From assembly GCF_963678635.1 (NCBI RefSeq), contig NC_087069.1:43784688-43848687 (forward strand): a stretch of DNA of 64,000 nt, read 5' to 3'. The notes beneath the pieces are model-generated. The model searched no databases and was not told the origin of the DNA. It worked only from the letters and a program-made list of their open reading frames with translations. A program made the position numbers and the translations under genes. Shown here one piece after another: positions 31,556 through 42,852 of this stretch. The DNA comes from Symsagittifera roscoffensis. Taxonomy: Eukaryota > Xenacoelomorpha > Acoela > Convolutidae. How positions within the stretch are numbered: the first letter of the stretch is position 1; the number at the start of each line of letters is the position of its first letter.

Positions 31556-32574
31556 TAAAATTATAGTATGTTTCATCTCTTGTATGAATATACTGGTAAT
31601 ATCTGTCATCCATCATTTAGTCGTTGTACCATGGGTTCAACGAGATTGTTAAAATACAAAATGTTTTTGCAATTCGGCAGCTCTAACTCACGAAAAAGTG
31701 TTAAAATACAAAATTTGTTTGCAATTCGGCAGCTAGCTCACGAACAAGTGGAACGAATTTAAAAATACAAAAAAAATAATTCAGAAAATTGCGATGACAC
31801 TGATACAAAAAAAAACATTTTTTTGTCAAATTTGTTCCGATTTTGTGTGTGTGTGTGTGTATTGTGCTAAGAGGAAAAAGTTTAACGCTAATTAATCATA
31901 ATTGACTACAGGTGTCTGCTAAACATGACTAACGAAAAAGATTTTTGCGAAAGTTTTTTCTATGGCTAGTTGGTTTTTCTTTATTAGTTTTAGAGTAAAA
32001 TAAGTTTTTCTATGGCTCAGATAAAAGAATTTTGTGTTATGAATTTAACACCTACTCGTCAAATTTAACCAAAATTGATTTGTTTTTTTTTCCCGTAAAG
32101 AACTTTTTCACAGAATGAACTAAATAGTAATAGTTTTAGTAGCGCTATGTTAAGTGTAGTGTATAGTAGTTGCGTATTAGGCATGTGCTCTGGGTTCTTG
32201 GTAAGAGTTTTTCGGAGTTTTTATTCTGCACCGAATTTTTGGTAGTATTTCGAGGCTGAAAGAGTTCGGCTTTAATTTTTGCGCTTATTTTCAGAAAGTT
32301 TTTTTTCCGATTGATTTTCTTCGGTACTATGTGAGAGTGATCGATTTGTAAATTGAAATCATGGAAAAATTTTAAATCAAGTTCTCTTGATTTCAATGAC
32401 TTGCAATCAAGACTCTTAAAAATTTATTGTCTTTGTTTTTCTCAGTTCAAGTATCACAGTTGGTTCAAACCTTCATTTTTGTTGTTAGTTTGATTGGTTG
32501 TTTTTATCGCTTTCTTTTTGGTGCAGACAAAATAGCTCATCAGTTTTGCTCATTCTTTGTTAAATTCAAGAGCT
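31556..32574 (+). repeat. partial copy of the 4.9-kb spacer (right-hand 1.0 kb)
   Basis: Matches 40036-41050 and 46530-47490, starting at ATTATAGTATGTTTCATCTC and continuing to CTCATTCTTTGTTAA. It then joins the satellite at TTCAAGAGCTGAAAGG, a junction different from the other two. It includes a (GT)n tract at 31846-31862. Confidence 0.88.
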
Positions 32575-35500
32575 GAAAGGTCATCTATTTTTTTCTTTGA
32601 AATCCGAAAGTTGAGATTTTTCAATTGGTAAAAACTAATGAAATATTTAGGTTTTAGCTGTCATTAAAAAAACGTTCTATTTAATTTCCTTCCACTTCCT
32701 GATAGTATTGATAGGTTTTCGGACTCATTATTAAGAGAAATGAACGTGGTGAAAACTCTTCTATAAGTCTTTTTTTCTAATTTTTTTTAAGGAAAGTCAT
32801 GTAATTTTGTACTTATTTATATATGAACTTTTTGAGTTCAATTTTAAATTATCTGCTGAAAGGGATTTAAATAGCACTCTCCAAATACAAACGTGGAAAT
32901 GGCGCGAAAAAACGTGATTGATTTCTATTTCGAAAAAGGAATTTAATAATCAGATTTCCCAGCAAAATGTAAGCTTTATCTTTCAATCCAGTTTTCTCAA
33001 AATGGCTTAATCTTATCAAAATAGCGCCAATCATGAATCGTTCTAGAAATTCAAGAGCTGAAAGGTCATCTATTTTTTTTCTTTGAAATCCGAAAGTTGA
33101 GATTTTTCAATGGGTAAAAACTAATGAAAAATTTAGGTTTTAGCTGTCATTAAAAAAACGTTCTATTTAATTTCCTTCCACTTCCTGATAGTATTGATAG
33201 GTTTTCGGACTCATTATTAAGAGAAATGAACGTGGTGAAAACTTTTCTATAAGTCTTTTTTTTCTAATTTTTTTTAAGGAAAGTTATGTAATTTTGTACT
33301 TATTTATATATGAACTTTTTGAGTTCAATTTTAAATTATCTGCTGAAAGGGATTTAAATAGCACTCTCCAAATACAAACGTGGAAATGGCGCGAAAAAAC
33401 GTGATTGATTTCTATTTCGAAAAAGGAATTTAATAATCAGATTTCCCAGCAAAATGTAAGCTTTATCTTTCAATCCAGTTTTCTCAAAATTGCTTAATCT
33501 TATCAAAATAGCGCCAATCATGAATCGTTCTAGAAATTCAAGAGCTGAAAGGTCATCTATTTTTTTTCTTTGAAATCCGAAAGTGGAGATTTTTCAATGG
33601 GTAAAAACTAATGAAAAATTTAGGTTTTAGCTGTCATTAAAAAAACGTTCTATTTAATTTCCTTCCACTTCCTGATAGTATTGATAGGTTTTCGGACTCA
33701 TTATTAAGAGAAATGAACGTGGTGAAAACTTATCTATAAGTCTTTTTTTTCTAATTTTTTTTTAAGGAAAGTTATGTAATTTTGTACTTATTTATATATG
33801 AACTTTTTGAGTTCAATTTTAAATTATCTGCTGAAAGGGATTTAAATCGCACTCTCCGAATACAAACGTGGAAATGGCGCGAAAAAACGTGATTGATTTC
33901 TATTTCGAAAAAGGAATTCATCTATCAGGTTTCCCAGCAAAATTTAAGCTTTATCTTTTAATCCAGTTTTCTCAAAATGGCTTAATCTTATCAAAATAGC
34001 GCCAATCATGAATCGTTCTAGAAATTCAAGAGCTCAAAGGTCATCTGTTTTTTTTTTGAAATCCGAAAGTTGAGATTCTTCAATGGGTAAAAACTAATGA
34101 AATATTTAGGTTTTAGCTGTCATTAAAAAACGTTGTATTTATTATTCTTCCACTTCCTGATAGTATTGATAGGTTTTCGGACTCATTATTAAGAGAAATG
34201 AACGTGGTGAAAACTCTTCTATAAGTCTTTTTTTTTCTAATTTTTTTAAAGGAAAGTCATGTAATTTTGTACTTATTTATATATGAACTTTTTGAGTTCA
34301 ATTTTAAATAATCTGCTGAAAGGGATTTAAATAGCACTCTCCAAATAAAAACGTGGAAATGGCGCGAAAAAACGTGATTGATTTCTATTTCGAAAAAGGA
34401 ATTTAATAATCAGATTTCCCAGCAAAATGTAAGCTTCATCTTTCAATCCAGTTTTCTCAAAATGGCTTAATCTTATCAAAATAGCGCCAATCATGAATCG
34501 TTCTAGAAATTCAAGAGCTGAAAGGTGATCTATTTTTTTTCTTTGAAATCCGAAAGTTGAGATTTTTCAATGGGTAAAAACTAATGAAAAATTTAGGTTT
34601 TAGCTGTCATTAAAAAAACGTTCTATTTAATTTCCTTCCACTTCCTGATAGTATTGATAGGTTTTCGGACTCATTATTAAGAGAAATGAACGTGGTGAAA
34701 ACTTTTCTATAAGTCTTTTTTTTCTAATATTTTTAAGGAAAGTTATGTAATTTTGTACTTATTTATATATGAACTTTTTGAGTTCAATTTTAAATTATCT
34801 GCTGAAAGGGATTTAAATAGCACTCTCCAAATACAAACGTGGAAATGGCGCGAAAAAACGTGATTGATTTCTATTTCGAAAAAGGAATTTAATAATCAGA
34901 TTTCCCAGCAAAATGTAAGCTTTATCTTTCAATCCAGTTTTCTCAAAATGGCTTAATCTTATCAAAATAGCGCCAATCATGAATCGTTCTAAAAATTCAA
35001 GAGCTGAAAGGTCATCTATTTTTTTTCTTTGAAATCCGAAAGTTGAGATTTTTCAATGGGTAAAAACGGATGAAATATTTAGGTTTTAGCTGTCATTAAA
35101 AAAACGTTCTATTTAATTTCCTTCCACTTCCTGATAGAACGTGATTGATTTCTATTTCGAAAAAGGAATTTAATAATCAGATTTCCCAGCAAAATGTAAG
35201 CTTTATCTTTCAATCCAGTTTTCTCAAAATGGCTTAATCTTATCAAAATAGCGCCAATCATGAATCGTTCTAAAAATTCAAGAGCTGAAAGGTCATCTAT
35301 TTTTTTTCTTTGAAATGCGAAAGTTGAGATTTTTCAATGGGTAAAAACGGATGAAATATTTAGGTTTTAGCTGTCATTAAAAAAACGTTCTATTTAATTT
35401 CCTTCCACTTCCTGATAGTATTGATAGGTTTTCGGACTCATTATTAAGAGAAGTGAACGTGGTGAAAACTCTTCTATAAGTCTTTTTTTTCTAATTTTTT

Positions 35501-36366
35501 ATAAGGAAAGTCATGTAATTATGTACTTATTTATATATGAACTTTTTGAGTTCAATTTTAAATTATCTGCTGAAAGGGATTTAAATAGCACTCTCCAAAT
35601 ACAAACGTGGAGATGGCGCGAAAAAACCTGATTGATTTCTATTTCGGAAAAGGAATTTATCTATCAGATTTCCCAGCAAAATGTAAGCCTTATCTTTTAA
35701 TCCAGTTTTCTCAAATTGGCTTAATCTTATCAAAATAGCGCCAATCATGAACCGTTCTAGAAATTCAAGAGCTGAAAGGTCATCTATTTTTTTCTTTCAA
35801 ATCCGAAAGTTGAGATTTTTCAATGGGTAAAAACTAATGAAATATTTAGGTTTTAGCTGTCATTAAAAAAACGTTTCATTTAATTTCCTTCCTTTTCCTG
35901 ATAGTATTGATAGGTTTTCGGACTCATTATTAAGAGAAACGAACGTGGTGAAAACTCTTCTATAAGTCTTTTTTTCTAATTTTTTTAAAGGAAAGTCATG
36001 TAATTTTGTACTTATTTATATATGAACTTTTTGAGTTCAATTTTAAATCATCTGCTGAAAGGGATTTAAATCGCACTCTCCAAATACAAACGTGGAAATG
36101 GCGCGAAAAAACGTGATTGATTTCTATTTCAAAAAAGGAATTTATCTATCAGATTTCCCAGCAAAATTTAAGCTTAACCTTTTAATCCAGTTTTCTCAAA
36201 TTGGCCTAATCTTATCAAAAAAGAGCCAATCATGAATCGTTCTAGAAATTCAAGAGCTGAAAAGTCATCTATTTTTTTCTTTGAAATCCGAAAATTGAGA
36301 TTTTTTAAAAGTTTTTTTTTACGTTTACTTGCGTTCATTACTCTTTTCCAATCCTTAATTGGCTAG
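32575..36366 (+). repeat. 485-bp satellite, array A (about 7.5 monomers)
   Basis: Monomer starts (AAGAGAAATGAACGTGG type) recur at about 32733, 33218, 33704, 34191, 34678, 35444 and 35930. Most monomers carry TTTAATAATCAG where arrays B and C have TTTATCTATCAG. One monomer is shortened at 35137. The last monomer switches into ACTTGCGTTCATTACTC and the hairpin CCAATCCTTAATTGG (36348-36362), the 3' terminus of the dispersed element. Confidence 0.95.
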
Positions 36367-39300
36367 GTTTTAAAATGGTTCAACGATAACAATTTGATTG
36401 TTTTTTCATGAATTTTGGTTTATTTGCATTTTTGTTATTGATGTTTTGTTCAACTTTCTTTTTCTTTAAAAATGTTTTTGTCGGACCGGACTTTCTTTGT
36501 AACAAAAATTAAAACCGACGTTTCTTTTCAGCTCAAGAATATCTCAAAATAAATTGTTTTTTTCTTGGCAGCGTCTCTTTCTTGTTTCTACATCTTTGTT
36601 TGATTTAAGTTTTTTTGATCAATTTTTTCTTCCCGCAGGAAGTACAATTATTAGTTTTTTGAATTGTTTTTTTAATTGTTTTTAAAGTGTATCATTTGCA
36701 ATACTTTGTTATTTTAGAAACGTTTTAAGTTTTTTTTCAGGTAAGGTGTGTTGTTTGTCTATTCTTACGTGTTTTGATTCATGCAAAATGATATGAAATT
36801 GTTCGTTAATTATATATTGTTTCAAATGAATGAAAAAATCAGATTTTGTTTTCATCAGTGTTCTTTTTCAAAGAGTTTCATTCTGCATAGCTGGCCGATT
36901 TGAAACGTCAGCTAGAGTCAAACTGATTTTGATGCTTATTTTTTTTTCAAAAATGTTTTCCAACATTTTTCTATTAAGATTTTTTGACATTTTTTCTAGA
37001 CATCCATTTTTTCCATCCATCGTTAGCAGTGCGAAGCTCTGCTTCCTCTCGGTATTCATTTTTCATCCATATGGTACTTTCAATTTTGGAAAACTACTAA
37101 AATTGTCATAATGTAACCCACTTTAGCATGGTGAACATATTATTTATTGTAAACAGTTTCGCTTCTATGCGTTTCATAACATTTCGCAATTAGTGTTGTG
37201 AAAACACAGAAACTGGAGTATGGCGAGCGGGAGGTTATTGGAAAAAAGCCAACTATTCGCGTTTGTTTTCTGATTGTGGAACGTGTAAGATTTACATCTG
37301 GAGGTAAAAGTTAAACCCAGTTTTCACTTATATATCCAGAAAAAAGAAAAAATGTAAGATTTAAAAAAAAAATTTTTGTACAAGTGTGTAGCTCATTTCT
37401 ACTTAAAAAACTGCTCAAAAAGATTTTTTCAGGCCTTAAACTCGCGCTGTGAATTTCAAAAAGCAATTTGGTAGAATTCATGCTAAATCAGTTTTTGGCG
37501 ACAATGAGAAGTTACTTTACCGTCGTTCAAATCACAACTGAAATAGTTCTTTAACCACATCACACATTCAGATAATCACTTATATTACTAATTTTTGATG
37601 TATCACTTAATTCAGATAATCACTTGTGTTATTTAATTTTGATTTTAAAATGATAAGAAATTTAACTTACATCTGAAGACAAAATTCTTCCATTTTCAGT
37701 GGCTGGCATCCAAAGTTGCAGGTGAAAAATGGTCGAAAACTCATAAAAATTGGCTGATTTGCATTTCTTTCACATTTCAAAATTTCTTAGTTAACCGTTT
37801 TTTTTTTCAATTGTTATAGTTAAATGCGTTATGTTAGGATGAAAAGTAAGAAGAACAAATGTATTCAAAATATTTAGTCACCTCATATTGCGCAATTTGA
37901 TTGCATTATAATGGTGGTAAAATGGACTACTTTCTTTTGAAAACTAAAAGCATAGGATGATGATTAGAAAAGTATAGTAAAAAAAAACTTTGAGGAAAAA
38001 TAACAATTCGACTGCCTGAAACATTTGAAAAGGCAAATCTATCGACTAAGTTATCTAGAAAAATGCCTCATAATATGTACGCCCTCTATAGTCTGTAATG
38101 CAAATTATGTAATCAAGTTATTGCTTCGTTAAGCATTCTTGTTAGGTTTTTGACTGCGCAACCAAAAAAAAATAAAAACTAGGTTGGGAATATGAAACTG
38201 TTATGCAAAAAGAGACGGCGAAAAAATTGCGTAAAAGTCTGCACGTATTGTTAGTGTGTAGTGTTGATGCCTAGTTGAAGATATAAGTCGCAAATGCGCT
38301 GCAATTTGAGAGCTGAGCATGTGCAAGATGCCCACAGTTAAATGAGCTCAATTTTAGGTGAGCTCGAGTCGAATCTAATGTATTTCATGGCGAATTACTT
38401 TATTAGGTCATCTAGAAAATGGCATCATAATCTGCACGTGATTTACAGTTCGTAACGCGAGTTGTTGCAAGTAAGGTATTTCTCAGTAAAGCATCATATT
38501 CTGCACATATACAACAATTTGAGAGGCGAGTTGTTGCAAGTACAGTACGGCTCAATTAAATAACTGTTTTGAGCTTATGATTGCGGAACTAAACATTTCG
38601 CTAAACTTTGGAATGTGCGCGACTTGATAAGCTCATGAGTAGGTGGGCTCTAGTTGAAACTCAAATAGTTAAGCCCCGGGATAGGCCTCTCGGGCTACAT
38701 GTTAGATCTTCTTTGTTTTGTTAATCAAGTAAAATTGACTTAATAAGCGGGCAACTCTCAGATTTTTTCAAAGCAATATAAGCAGAATTTTCCTATAGTT
38801 CTTGAATAGGACAAAAAAAATCGAGCTTAATCATTCCCATTCATCGAGCTTGTTTTCAATTCAAAAAGAGAACTTTCAATCAATAGCTAAATAAAAGTAT
38901 CAGACATGTGTCTGAAATTTCGTTACAATTGACCACCTTCTACTTCAATCGAAGTTTCTGTCAATTTCAGAAGTTCTTGTAAAAGTTACGTGTTTTTCTG
39001 TTATATTTGGTATAAGAAATTACAAAAGCTGGTAGCAATTTTAGAAGAAACTGAAAATGAGCAGACAATCCTTCTATCATTCATGGCGTTTTTTTTCAAA
39101 ACCTCGAAGCAGACATGTTGTCAACGAGTATTTTGCTTTAAAACGCAATTTATGCAATTAGGATTTGCTTTTCGACTTGCTTTTTTTCAAGATTTTGTTT
39201 GTTATTACACAGTTTTATGTTTTGGAACAAGCATTTTCCCTAGCACTTTATTGTGAAAAATTACCTTTCCAGTTGGCTTTTTCAAATAGTTATGTTTGGT

Positions 39301-41327
39301 GAGCTTAAGCGTATTATTACCTTCTAAGTATTGTTTTTTAGGTAGCTGGGTCAAAACGCTTTTTTTATATGAAACTTTAGGCCTAATCAACTAATTCTTG
39401 TAAAACCTATCATTTTTGCATCTCTGAGGATTTTTTAAGTAACAATTTTTTCTTTCGATCCGGTTTCCTTAAAAATCTTGTTTTTTTCTTCCGTTTTGTT
39501 TGAATTAGCAATTCTAAGTTGTGATAAATTTTGTTTTCTTTCTTTCTATGATACCTCAATTGGAAAATACGGATACACTGTAAACATAGATGAAAAATTT
39601 TCAAAAAGATGTCTGTGGAAACCTTAATATTTTTCAAACTTTTCACATAATTACTCAAACTTAAAAAAAAGATTTTTTGTTACAGCCTTCTGAAGTATAA
39701 ATTTGTATTTTTCGGGATAATGTGTTGGACGTTCTTCTTTTGGAACCTGCACTGTTTCATGATTTTTTTAAATAAATTTCAAAAAATTTTTCCTTCGTTT
39801 TGTTCGATTCTTGCGAAGGCTAATTATTAAGATTTGGCGACTATGAAAAATGATTTATGTTCAATTGAAAAAAAAAAAAGAATTAAAAGTTTTGATGTTG
39901 TAATTTTTAATAAAAAGAATCCCACCACCACACGATTAAAAGTCAGAATTGGTTTACGAAAATTATGACAGTTGTTGTTGCGTAAATGTAGGGTAAAATT
40001 TTTTCAGCTAAGCGCTTTTATTTTATTTTTTTTGAATTATAGTATGTTTCATCTCTTGTATGAATATACTGGTAATATCTGTCGTTCATCATTTAGTCGT
40101 TGTACCATGGGTTCAACGAGATTGTTTAAATACAAAATGTTTTTGCAATTCGGCAGCTCTAACTCACGAAAAAATAATAAAATACAAAATTTGTTTGCAA
40201 TTCGGCAGCTAACTCACGAACAAGTGGAACGAATTTAAAAATACAAAAAAAAAATTCAGAAAATTGCGATGACACTGATACAAAAAAAAACATTTTTTTG
40301 TCAAATTTGTTCCGATTTTGTGTGTGCGTAGTGTACTAAGAGGAAAAAGTTTAACGCTAATTAATCATAAATGACTACAGTTGTCTGCCAAACATGACTA
40401 ACGCAAAAGATTTTTGTGAAAGTTTTTTCTATGGCTAGTTGGTTTTTCTTTATTAGTTTTAGAGTAAAATTAGTTTTTCTATGGATCAGATAAAAGAATT
40501 TTGTGTTATGAATTTAACACCTACTCGTCAAATTTAACCAAAATTGATTTGTTTTTTTCCCGTAAAGAACTTTTTCACAGAATAAACTAAATAGTAATAG
40601 TTTTAGTAGCGCCATGTTAAGTGTAGTGTATAGTAGTTGCGTATTAGGCATGGGCTCTGGGTTCTTGGTAAGAGTTTTTCGGAGTTTTTTTTCCGCACCG
40701 AAAACTTTTGGTAGTATTTCGAGGCTGGAAGAGTTCGGCTTTAATTTCGGCGCTTATTTTCAGAACGTTTTTTTTCCGATTGATTTTTTTTCGGTACTAT
40801 GTGAGAGTGATCGATTTGTAAATTGAAATCATGCAAAAGTTTTAAATCAAGTCCTCTTGATTTCAATGACTTGCAATCAAGACTCTTAAAAATTTATTGT
40901 CTTTGTTTTTCTCAGTTCAAGTATCACAGTTGGTTCAAACCTTTGTTATTGTTGTTAGTTTGATTGGTTGTTTTTATCGCATTTTTTTTGGTGCTGACAA
41001 AATAGCTCATCAGTTTTTGCTCATTCTTTGTTAATTTTTTTTTGAGTTTTATCGATATTTGATTTTTTTTCTCATTGGATTTTAATCCAGTTTGAAGGTA
41101 ACCATTTTAGTTGAAAAATGGAGACCCAGCAAGCCTGAAGTCCTATCATTTCAGAATTAAATCTACCTAAAATTTTTGGTAAGTTTTGTTCAAAATTGAC
41201 AGAGGTATTTGTTGTTTTAATCTGTCAACTTGAGTTGCTGTCTGTTACTTTTTCTGATAAACTGGTTGTATTCCGTGTTGTTTTAACTTGTTGTTTATTT
41301 TTGTTGTTTTAACTTGTTATATAATAG
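36367..41327 (+). repeat. 4.9-kb spacer, copy 1
   Basis: Non-coding AT-rich sequence, duplicated at 42853-47780 with the same order throughout. It contains a GCGAAGC hairpin (37031), degenerate sub-repeats (38040-38560), and a roughly 45-bp tandem duplication around GCAATTCGGCAGCT (40143 and 40196). No protein family or RNA gene is recognised. Confidence 0.9.
38040..38560 (+). repeat. degenerate sub-repeats in spacer copy 1
   Basis: GCGAGTTGTTGCAAGTA occurs at 38457 and 38526 (69 bp apart). CTCATAAT/CATCATAAT followed by TGTACG/TGCACG recurs near 38071, 38423 and 38491. The counterpart in copy 2 has lost about 40 bp between the repeats. Confidence 0.6.
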
Positions 41328-42852
41328 TTTCAATGGGTAAAAACTAAAGAAATATTTAGGTTTTAGCTGTCATTAAAAAAACGTTCTTTATAATTTCCTT
41401 CCACTTCCTGATAGTATTGATAGGTTTACGGACTCATTATTAAGAGAAATGAACGTGGTGAAAACTCTTCTATAAGTCTTTTTTTCCATTTTTTTTAAGG
41501 AAAGTCATGTAATTTTGTACTTATTTATACATGAACTTTTTGAGTTCAATTTTAAATTATCTGCTGAAAGAGATTTAAATAGCACTCTCCAAATACAAAC
41601 GTGGAAATGGCGCGAAAAAACGTGATTGATTTCTATTTCGAAAAAGGAATTTATCTATCAGATTTCCCAGCAAAATGTAAGCTTTATCTTTTAATCCAGT
41701 TTTCTCAAAATGGCTTAATCTTCACAAAATAGCGCCAATCATGAATCGTTCTAGAAATTCAAGAGCTGAAAGGTCATCTATTTTTTTCTTTGAAATCCGA
41801 AAGTTGAGATTTTTCAATGGGTAAAAACTAATGAAATATTTAGGTTTTAGCTATCATTAAAAAAACGTTCTATTTAATTTCCTTCCACTTGTTGATAGTA
41901 TTGATAGGTTTTCGGACTCATTATTAAGAGAAACGAACGTGGTGAAAACTCTTCTATAAGTCTTTTTTTTCTAATTTTTTTTAAGGAAAGTCATGTAATT
42001 TTGTACTTATTTATATATGAACTTTTTGAGTTCAATTTTAAATTATCTGCTGAAAGGGATTTAAATAGCACTCTCCAAATACAAACGTAGAAATGGCGCG
42101 AAAAAACGTGATTGATTTCTATTTCGAAAAAGGAATTTATCTATCAGATTTCCCAGCAAAATGTAAGCTTTATCTTTTAATCCAGTTTTCTCAAATTGGC
42201 TTAATCTTATGAAAATAGCGCCAATCATGAATCGTTCTAGAAATTCAAGAGCTGAAAGGTCATCTATTTTTTTCTTTGAAATCCGAAAGTTGAGATTTTT
42301 CAATGGGTAAAAACTAATGAAATATTTAGGTTTTAGCTGTCATTAAAAAAAACATTCTATTTATTTTCCTTCCACTTCCTGATAGTATTGATAGGTTTTC
42401 GGACTGATAATTAAGAGAAATGAACGTGGTGAAAACTCTTCTATAAGTCTTGCAGATTTTTTAAAATTTTTTTTAGGAAAGTCTTGAAATTTTGTACTTA
42501 TTTATACATGAACTTTTTGAGTTCAATTTTAAATCATCTGCTGAAAGTGATTTAAATCGCACTCTCCAAATACAAACGTGGAAATGGCGCGAAAAAACGT
42601 GATTGATTTCTATTTCAAAAAAGGAATATATCTATCAGATTTCCCAGCAAAATTTAAGCTTAACCTTTTAATCCAGTTTTTTCAAATTAGCCTAATCTTA
42701 TCAAAAAAGAGCCAATCATGAATCGTTCTAGAAATTCAAGAGCTGAAAAGTCATCTATTTTTTTCTTTGAAATCCGAAAATTGAGATTTTTTAAAAGTTT
42801 TTTTTTACGTTTACTTGCGTTCAATACTCTTTTCCAATCCTTAATTGGCTAG
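41328..42852 (+). repeat. 485-bp satellite, array B (about 3 monomers)
   Basis: Joins the spacer at CAATGGGTAAAAACTAA. Monomer starts lie at about 41444, 41929 and 42415. It ends like array A with GCGTTCAATACTC and CCAATCCTTAATTGGCTAGG. Confidence 0.95.

Noticed and set aside
36348-36370. CTAG just after the terminal hairpin read as a canonical Helitron CTRR end
   Set aside because: Canonical Helitrons have about 10 nt between hairpin and CTRR, and other copies read CTAT or CTTT here, so the Helentron-like interpretation is preferred.
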